From the NCBI GenBank assembly GCA_959347315.1, contig OY365810.1:8076598-8140597 (forward strand): a stretch of 64,000 bases of DNA, in the 5' to 3' direction. A model generated the notes under the pieces. That model saw only the letters and a program-made list of their open reading frames with translations. It was not told the origin of the DNA and ran no database searches. This stretch comes from Bimastos eiseni. Lineage: Eukaryota > Annelida > Clitellata > Crassiclitellata > Lumbricidae. Below, piece after piece: positions 56,230 to 64,000 of the stretch. The stretch's first letter is position 1, and every line of letters begins with the position of its first letter. Made by a program: the position numbers and the translations under genes.

Positions 56230-57585
56230 CAATGGATGACGTCTAAAAATCTCCTTCTCAATCCTTCAAAACGGAATTTTTACTTCTGGGAACCCCTCAG
56301 CAACTTAAGAAATTTGACGGGCTTACATAATCATGTAAGATTGGGTGAATATCTTGTTCAGTTATCAATTCGACAATGTCTGGTACTGAGTATGTCAATG
56401 GCATTTGCAAGTTGTCATAAATTGTTAGATGATAGGCCTATGTTCTAGTACTGCTCTGCTCTAAATATCTAACATAGGGTAAGCGCCATTAAAATTATAT
56501 ATTTATTGTACTGATCTAAAGTGCAATTTTGAACTGCCTCTAAAGGTTAAATATATTCCGTACCTAGTCAGGAAGGAGCGGCATTAGGGGGAGTTACCTG
56601 TAGTCTATATAAGGGTCCGTTGTAGGGATTGCCAGAGAGATGAAGTGTTGACTTTCTACTTAAGCTTATGGTGGTTGTGTTTCCGAGACTCGTTTTCTCT
56701 TTTGAGTTCATTACCAAAACCTCTGGATTTAATTAAGCTTAGCTAAGTCGTCGTACTTTGAGCTCGTTTTGCTGCCGGTTCTGCGTCTTGTCGACAGACC
56801 GAACTGCTTGTCTACCCTGTTTCACACCGTCTACCCTTCCGGCGGAAGAGGACTCATTGTTCGTTTCTACATGTTCATATGTTTGATTTGGATATTGTTT
56901 AAAAATAATTTGTTTTTCAAATTACCCCTAGTTCGTTCTCCATCAAAATGCTACAATATTCATATTAGTGATAGACATAGAATTAGTCGATTTTTACTTA
57001 TATCTGCGCGTGTAACAAAAGCCAATGCCCTGGTCTCTAGTCGCGATGAATAATGTAATTCAATTCTCACTGGCATTACAAATTCCATCTTGCAGAAACT
57101 CCAGAGTGTTCAGAATTCCTTGGCTAGAGTTATAACTTAAACATCAAACTATGAGCATATAACTCTTGTGTTCAAGACATTGCATTGGCTTCCTGTTCGT
57201 CAGAGAATCTCTTTCGTACTTGGTCTTATTGTCTACAAAACACTGAATTATGGTAAACCACAGTACAAAAACTCATAATCATTCAACTCGGTCATCTATC
57301 TGCCTTTCTTTGGCTGTTCCGCGGACAAGGACTGTCCTTGGTCGTCGGGCTTTCTCGTGGGCTGGACCCAGGTTCTGGAACTTCCTCCCTGTGTCTGTTC
57401 GATTTGCTCAGTCTGCTTCTTTGCTTCGATCTCGACTCAAAGCCTTCCTTTTCCAGTTGGCATGCCCTCCGTATGCTGTCGTTCTGTCTTAACGGAGTGA
57501 CCTCTTGGAATTGACCAGACAACGGTATGGAGTTATTGCGCCATCAATTGGGGCACTCATAATTAGACACGGGCGCCATGGAAGT
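56230..57585 (+). mobile_element. CR1/L2-like LINE relic interrupted by an LTR (unit D)
   Basis: SKNLLLNPSKRNF (56240) and NALVSSRDE (57030), then LQKLQSVQNSL-type and LHWLPVRQRISF-type sequence (57100-57230) and GRRAFSWAGPRFWNFLPVSV with RSRLKAFLFQLACP (57330-57470). It is the most complete of the three orthologous intron 5 copies, but frameshifted. Confidence 0.75.
56451..56944 (+). mobile_element. Putative solo LTR (unit D)
   Basis: Orthologue of 9245-9747, with the same TATATAAGGG box (about 56605) and A/T-rich 3' end; the AATAAA of unit A reads AAATAA here. Confidence 0.5.
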
Positions 57586-57785
57586 GCTGATTAAAAATAA
57601 AAATAATAATATTAATATTATTAATATTGATATCAATATTAATAATCGATGATGCAAATATATGATAATGAGGTCATTTCTCGCTAAGTATCAGACTGAA
57701 TTGACATAATATATCTACCCATAATAAAGATAGTGATGTTGGTCGACAATAAAGACATTTATATGAAAGAGGTTAATAGGCCTAC

Positions 57786-58116
57786 CATCCGAAAATGAAC
57801 TGCTTTCTTTTTTGTCTTTTTTGCAACAACGCATATCGACTTGGCATCATGTTGAATTGCGATTGACTGGGTGTCTGGCTTTGGTGGTGGAATTGGTTTC
57901 GACAACGAACGTGACGAAATAAGTTTATGTCCAGTTTTAGGCGACGTTTTCGACGGAGTAACTGGCGTTGAATAGGATATCAATGTTACGGGTTTCTCTT
58001 CATGTTCAATAAGCACTATTGGTTGCAGTTCCTTGCATATATCTGTTGTTTCTTGCATTGCATGTGACTCTGTTGCGCCGTCAGACGCTGAATCTGTGAA
58101 TTCAGTCAAGTACAAA
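57786..58116 (-). pseudogene. Pseudogene D exon 5: linker
   Basis: 331 nt, open, with SKPIPPPKPDTQSIAIQ and KKTKKK. Confidence 0.7.
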
Positions 58117-58734
58117 CTAAGATTGTATCGGAACCTTAACAAATTGGAAGCAATGCATTCGTTCATCATTGTCTGTAATTTCTTGGTTGCTTCTTAAAGC
58201 ATTGAAAGTAATCAGTAATAAAAAAATGAAAATATTTACACATTCTCCTTATTCGAAAACAGGTGCCCATGAAATCTACGACGCGATCCACTTCTCCTTT
58301 CACTTCATGTAGCCTATTTGCCGGTGTAGCGAGTAGGCCTACATGTAAGTATTTGACCACACAAAGAGGTGACAACAGCGTATGAATACAGTGCCAATGA
58401 ACAGAAATTTCTACTGCATCGATTCTATCATATATTTATCATCTGCGGGCCTTTTCCTTAACTGCTTCAATTCGTGCAATACCAAGGGATTGAAGTGAAG
58501 TTCGAAAGCCAGGATGTAGATAGACACGATTCTTTAAATATATATTGCCTGAATATTTGACTTACAGATTATGGCTAATTCAAGACTACCATATTTAGTA
58601 ATTCCCAATATTGTCAAATCTTGGACATAAGTAAGTTAGGGTCAGATACCAGAGTCTATAGCGACAACGTCGCTCTAACTGCTTTATTATTATTCGCCTA
58701 GACAATGCTACGAGACTACGATGAACTGTTGAAC

Positions 58735-59400
58735 TTGAAGCTGCCGCGGAGCAGGACGTTTTGGCGCAGCCGTTTTGGAGCAGGAAGTTTTTGGCGCAGC
58801 ACGTTTTGGCGCACATCTGTGATACAATATATAGTATAATATGAAGCACGATCAATGAAAATAATTATGTTCTGGGATCTGGAATGATGAAAAGAATCAG
58901 GCCTAAATAGAAGCCGGATGGATTTGAGAATTATACTTGCCTTGGAACCCTTTTAGTCCCAATCTTTTCATTAAACCCGATTTCAATTAGGCATTATTTT
59001 TTTTGTCAATCGAGCGTCCTTTTAGGCATAATTATTTCATCAATCCAGCTTCCTATTAGGCATAATTATTTTCATCAATCTAGCTTCCTATTAAGCACGA
59101 TTATTTTCATCACTTAAATTTCCATTTAAATCTGATTATTTTCATAAATCCGGCGTCCATTTATGTATGATTCTTTTCACCGATCCCTCTTTTGCTGCCG
59201 ACGCTCGCGAGGCTTAGCCTGATTTGCCCTGCCGAATAATTCACGACAGGAAAGTGGTAGATTGCCTTATAATATACATAGGTAATATATAATATACAGT
59301 CTTATTGTATCAGGTTTCTGCGCCAAAACGTCCTGCGCCAAAACGTCCTGCGCCAAAACGTCCTGCGCCAAAACGGCTTTGCCAAAACGTTATGTACCGA
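58735..59400. mobile_element. Foldback-type element with CGCCAAAACGTCCTG iterons (unit D)
   Basis: The right arm (59309-59390) has four 15-bp iterons CGCCAAAACGTCCTG; the left arm (58745-58815) has their reverse complements. The inner part (58965-59185) has about five repeats of roughly 42 bp with CAATCCAGCTTCCTATTAGG and CATAATTATTTTCA. The layout of outer iterons and inner tandem repeats resembles sea urchin TU elements. Confidence 0.7.
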
Positions 59401-59473
59401 AGCAGCGGTTCTGCAGCACAACAGTTTTATCACACGTGTACATTACTCCAGAGAAAGCATTTCATAGTTGTAC

Positions 59474-59773
59474 CTGATAGATTTCTGAGCTTCCTTGTCA
59501 GATGATCCTGACCACAATCTTTTAGCGCTTCTAGAAATTTCTCAAAGTCTTTTGGAGACTTTTTACTGAGAAGTCCAAGCAGCATCTCATTCTTCTGGAA
59601 AGAGTTCTTCATACAGAACATACGCTCCTTCTCACGTACTGTTAACACTTGTTGTTGGTAGAGCAGTGATATTAGTCCACTTTCAGCGTCCAATTTCTCT
59701 TAGAGCCACATGAAATTCCGGCAAATCAAGTCTTTGTGAACTGAGGTATCGTCTCTATTTGTCTTGTCACATG
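59474..59773 (-). pseudogene. Pseudogene D exon 3: CARD2 with stop
   Basis: 300 nt, borders intact, TAA at 59700-59702 at the start of the first helix; the rest stays open (LDAESGLISLLYQQQVLT). Confidence 0.75.
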
Positions 59774-60417
59774 CTTGAACGAATTAAGGATATATTTTCA
59801 AATAATCTCCAAATAGATAAAACGAATAAAGACAATTAATTAGATTCTGATTATGAACAACCGTTTTCTTGACACACCGTTGTGCTTTTCAAAATAAATT
59901 TTAAGTAATAAAGCATGTATTTAATTTAAATAATTTCACAACTAATTATTTTTATAATAATCATGAATTGCTATAATCATAATTATCACCAGAGTTCTAC
60001 TTGGCCTGTTCGTTGGAAGGTGCTGGTAGGTCTGTCTATAAATAACCCATTGACTCCTGGTATAGGTAGGTTGGTGAGTTTTGCTGCGGAAGTTAAAGAC
60101 TGTTGCGTGGCAAACGTCCAGATGCATAGTCGAGACAAAATTTTGGGTTGCTTAGACCGAGGTAGAGCAGCTGCTGTCAACCGAAACTGTTGTATTCGGC
60201 TGGTGCCCTCAAAGAAAAGCTCGACTCGTATGGTTAAAGCCTTGCGTTGAGTTTTATCGAATAGGCTGTATCTTACTACTGTTTAAAATTCGAGAATATG
60301 CTTATATTTTATTTTACCTTGTTGTTTTCGTCTTTCAACATAGAAACGTATAACAGAATGCATGCTCCAAGTTCCTTTGTGTGTATATACAATTATTCGC
60401 AAATACTTCATACATAC

Positions 60418-60693
60418 CGTCTTTACCGGATCCCAGCATTTAATATAGATGTTGTTGGTTCGTGTGTTTAACGAGTGCTAGGAAACATTCGTAGACATCT
60501 CTTGGTTTCCTGGCTATGATGCTAAGCAGTTCTTCATTGGCTCTGATTGGAGTGGACTGCAAATGCTGGATCTGCTCTAACTCCTTCGATGATAATTTCT
60601 TGTCCTGATACATCATTGCTATTATATCTTCCAGACAAGACAGGTTGGTAACCAGTTGATTGTATTTCAGTTGAATTCTCTGACCATGCTCTT
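60418..60693 (-). pseudogene. Pseudogene D exon 2: CARD1 with stop
   Basis: 276 nt, borders intact, TAA at 60440-60442 near the end of the last helix (HLY-stop-MLGSGKD). Confidence 0.75.
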
Positions 60694-61364
60694 CTATAAT
60701 TGGTGAATAGAATTAATCCAAAATAATAGAACCTGAATGAAATGCAATATATATCATTCCAACTCATGTAGTTTGGATATAATTAACTCATTATTGTTCT
60801 CATTTATTCTTTTCTATATATTCTAAACTTGGTTGATTCAATTTGTGGGTAGGCCTATATATAATTCTTACGCATACATCTATTCACCTCAACCTTTATA
60901 AAGTGCAATTGGGAACACCTCAAATCGCTGAGAACATGATTGTTTAAGAGTTTTGAACACAGGCGTATGAGCACAACAAAAACAATAACTTGAGCGGCCA
61001 GATGTTACTCAGCTTTGAAACTATAAGGATTCTGATGGTCAATTAATGACTGATAAAATCCTTAAATAACAAGGGATATCTCCTAACTCTTTCTCTTAGT
61101 TTCACGCTACGCTAGGCCTATCTCTTGTTTTATATGGGAATAAGGGTCGCTAAGCAGTTGAACCTTTCTGATTTGGAGTACTGTCATCTGAGATCGTCAG
61201 AAAAATCTTTATCCCATGACTGACACTTTTAGAAGTTATTTAACTTTATAGCCTACTTGTTACAGCAGAAATATTAGTTGCAATTAATTGCGTTCTGTTT
61301 CTTTGGATTATTGCACTTTACGGCGTTGTTTTGCGTTTTATTATATTTTGTGATGTTTCATGGC

Positions 61365-62410
61365 AGGCCCATTAAGTGCGGGTAGAAAGTGGAACAAATG
61401 ACCCGGGCCCCAAGACGAAAAAAAATGATTCAATAATTATAATTGAACCAGATTTTAAGGTTCTTTCCAACTCCTCTTTAATGGCCAATGTTGTCAATCC
61501 ATTGACTCTGTTTTGACACAATTTAACCCGCTGATAGTTTTTCACTTGTTTTAATACACCGAATGATCTCTCTTTACTTGCAACGGAAGCTGGAAGACAA
61601 AATAAAATCCTCATGGCGACAATTAAATTTGGTGTTTCTGTAGCAAAATTTCATGCAGTTTATCAAACGGCTAAAGGTTGAATAAGTTTTGAGCCAATAA
61701 TATTATTTTCCTGATAAACTCGTTTTAATGAGTCAACCTCGTGTATTAAATCCTTGAAAATGTCGGCAGAGTAACTTTCACAAAAGATTTTACAAATGAC
61801 CCTGTAGGATTATCTTCCACAAAAATTAAAATTTGTTGCAAAGACTTGACACTGCAAAGCGTGTTTAAGTCCAGTTACTACGGAATCAATAACCGGATAA
61901 AAATTCCATCTCTGAGCTCATCCCTTGCAGACTTTACAATTAAAAATGTTTCAACAACTGCAATTCGTGAATGTTTGTAGGCTTTCATTTTGTCAGTTAG
62001 CTTTCGTTCACGTAATTAGTTGGCAGCATAACTACCAGCTTGAGAAGAATAATTGATGCCAACAGCTTGGACAACAAGTTCACATTCATCATATAATCTG
62101 TCCCAGGATTCTCATAACTTAAAAAAATATTTGTGATGAGACCATCAATGTTGTCTCTTTCTACATCAATTGTTTCATCACGATATCAGATAACTAAATT
62201 TCTTTCGGACTGACAGTGATGAATGTTGATGAATCCATGATAACTTTGATGAGTGAGTGATGTATCATGTAAGTTTAGCGCTTGGGATTTTGCAACATTT
62301 CTTAGTAGGCCACTACGTTTTAAAGTATACTGTCAATCAGTCTTTCATTTAGACCAAATTTCAAGATACAAATTGTACCGGGCCCCCAATATGCCCTCGA
62401 CGGGTCTGGC
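61365..62410 (-). mobile_element. hAT transposon relic in intron 1 of pseudogene D
   Basis: The minus frame at 61372-61650 encodes TPNLIVAMRILFCLPASVAS followed by KERSFGVLKQVKNY and NGLTTLAIKEEL, matching the C-terminal dimerisation region of hAT transposases (LRILLTLPVSVASxERSFSxLKxIK). Upstream frames have stops, so it is inactive. Ends near 61365 (CCCGGGCCCC) and 62390 (CCGGGCCCCC) share GC-rich sequence. Confidence 0.75.
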
Positions 62411-62744
62411 TAAACGTTCAGTTTGTAGCATCGTCTATTTTATTGTATTTGACACTAGAGTAGTCTAACGTTAACACAAATCCGGTCTAATTTCAATCTA
62501 TTCTCATTAAGTCTCCATCCTGAGACATTGCTACTCTAGTAGAGACTAAGAAGTAGGCACATGTTTATATCGTAAAAAACGTCGGTTTATAAAGACAGTG
62601 GCTTATTATGTTCAAAGCGATAACTTGCCATCCAACATTGATTAATTATATCAATCTAACCTGATGCCAAAACTAGTGAAAATAGACTGATAAGCCTATT
62701 TCTCGCTTATATCTGCCAATTGAATTTGCATAACATCAAGTTAC

Positions 62745-62841
62745 CTTCCTGTTGTGCAATTTGAATGAATGTTGCTTCATCTTCAGCAAGTTGTAGAGCA
62801 AAATGCCACAGTTGATCTCTTCGCGACGGATATCCAGGCAT
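62745..62841 (-). pseudogene. Pseudogene D exon 1: leader, open
   Basis: 97 coding bases, MPGYPSRRDQLWHFALQLAE then DEATFIQIAQQE, donor GAAG|GTAACT. Confidence 0.75.
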
Positions 62842-62859
62842 TTTCATTCCTCAGCTTCT

Positions 62860-64000
62860 GTATCACTGTTTAGAAATGGTATTTTTATCAAACAGGATCC
62901 ATATAATTTGCTTACGCTTACATCAGCAATGTTGTGATCATTTACACTTCGCCAAATTATGACATTTCAGCTTTTAACAGATATGCATTCAAGTGAAGAC
63001 ACATATGCATAGACATACATGCATACATGTAGGGCCTACATGCACACATTTGCTTACTTACAGACATACATACATGTTTGTGTATATGCACAGGAACATG
63101 TAGGCCTACACATAATATATATATTCATACATTGACCTGTGTTTTATAATAGCTCTTCGATTTAATAGAATTTATATAATATTAAAGTTGAATCACAGCA
63201 AATGCAAATCCTTGCCGTTGATATTCAGCTCTTATTGTAAGCGTATTCAAAGTGATGCGTGCTATGTGTTAAATACTTTCTAAGCATTTGCATTGGTCTA
63301 TTCTATGGACTTGTACATGTAGACCTAGACTACTACATGATCTGCCTTCAGGTTGACACTCATCTCGTATCGGTATTATACCTGTCAATGCACCCTAACC
63401 TAAGCCTTCTATGTTTGTATTTGTCGTCAAGTGTAAGACAAAGCGTTAGGCTAAGCGGCCTCTAGAAGTATAGAAGACCGTAAATTCATCTTATACAGGC
63501 CTCCAGTATGGTAGACCTACAAACATCCGAGACGATAGGTAGCTAGCACACTCAATCGTGAACCGGATCTAACTCGTCATAGAGTTTATTAGCATGAGCC
63601 TCTTCTTAAGAGGAAGAAATTCTTCTTTAAGTATATTCTACACGTAATTAGTGGCTCGCTTGAGACACGCGTTGCCCTTTGCCGGATATAATCCACAAAA
63701 GCTGGTCTTAGCGTCATGTTTCAACGCATTTGCGCCTCCCTTTACCTATCGCTTCTGTGCTGTATTAATTAAAGTCTTATGAATCGTTCTGCTCTGGGTT
63801 CACAATGCTTCGTTTCTGCAGGTGTTTGTAGGCATGTGTTTCGAGGCAATGCTGCAGATAATGGAGATGGAAAGAAGACAATAGATGAAGCATCAGAGTT
63901 TCTATTTTCAGTAGAGTATTGTTGTAAGTGATTGGCACATGTCAAAAACTGTTCTTCTACACACAACATGGCTAAAATGGGCCTAGCATGTCAATATCAG
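62860..64000. other. Upstream of pseudogene D
   Basis: CATACA-rich sequence to 63125, then a counterpart of the candidate 5' exon (from 63216, with a GC donor) and sequence related to 16130-16330 at 63770-63960. No gene recognised. Confidence 0.4.

Larger units (their letters stand above)
49253..62841 (-). pseudogene. Pseudogene D: full-length but nonsense-bearing copy
   Basis: All ten exons can be placed: 62745-62841, 60418-60693, 59474-59773, 58242-58302 (or to 58338), 57786-58116, 55593-55740, 54427-55251, 52736-53002, 51717-52133, 49253-50088. In-frame stops lie at 60440-60442 (CARD1, CAA to TAA), 59700-59702 (CARD2, TCA to TAA), 55121-55123 (coiled coil, TAC to TAA) and 49361-49363 (propeller, GGA to TGA). 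The propeller also has a +1 and -1 pair (about 49447 and 49505), and the coiled coil a 12-base TTTC expansion. Exons 8 and 9 remain open. Intron 1 holds a hAT insertion and intron 7 a FLYWCH insertion. Confidence 0.85.
48790..64000. repeat. Tandem segmental duplication, unit D (runs off window)
   Basis: Fourth block. It begins with the same 3' flank as unit A (48790-49060 compared with 2260-2520), holds pseudogene D, and continues past the window end. The last 800 bases resemble the sequence upstream of gene A at 15.8-16.3 kb and the flank at 34.08-34.20 kb. Confidence 0.75.

Noticed and set aside
1..64000. Possible bacterial or viral origin
   Set aside because: Phase-matched GT-AG introns, LINE and hAT relics and low coding density indicate a metazoan nuclear genome.

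Overview
The window looks like metazoan nuclear DNA, most likely from an echinoderm. Genes are split by GT-AG introns. Introns are full of CR1/L2-like LINE debris, microsatellites and foldback elements whose arms are made of 14-17 bp iterons, an architecture described for the sea urchin TU elements. The palindrome TAGGCCTA recurs across the window, which I associate with echinoderms and some other marine invertebrates. The species cannot be named from the sequence.

The main content is a tandem array of one multi-exon gene on the minus strand, in four units starting about every 15.5 kb (about 2.25, 17.93, 33.33 and 48.79 kb). Copy A (2715-14805) can be reconstructed exon by exon: ten coding exons, all splice sites GT-AG, all phases compatible, 3567 nt, 1188 residues. 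The order is a short leader, CARD1, CARD2, a short helix, a proline-rich linker, a long coiled coil, CARD3, an alpha/beta domain that weakly resembles TRADD-N-like modules, and a C-terminal NHL-type beta-propeller. I know no named protein with this order. It reads as an innate-immune or cell-death adaptor/sensor, which is inference.

Copy B (20436-31496) is nearly identical and its large exons are open, but the small exon 4 does not join exon 5 in frame at the visible splice sites. A second intact propeller exon (19080-19921), of a different subtype, lies downstream of B with a compatible acceptor phase. Copy C (37374-41913) has lost the exons from the coiled coil to half of CARD2 and carries stops. 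A two-exon relic (44849-45518) lies upstream of C. Copy D (49253-62841) keeps all exons but has at least four nonsense changes plus paired indels.

Between and inside the genes lie CR1/L2-like RT fragments on both strands, a putative solo LTR inserted in such a LINE, a hAT transposase 3' end, a FLYWCH-finger insertion, foldback elements, an 18-bp minisatellite and tRNA-like relics. A signal-peptide-like ORF recurs near three unit boundaries. Intergenic stretches where I see nothing functional are listed as such.
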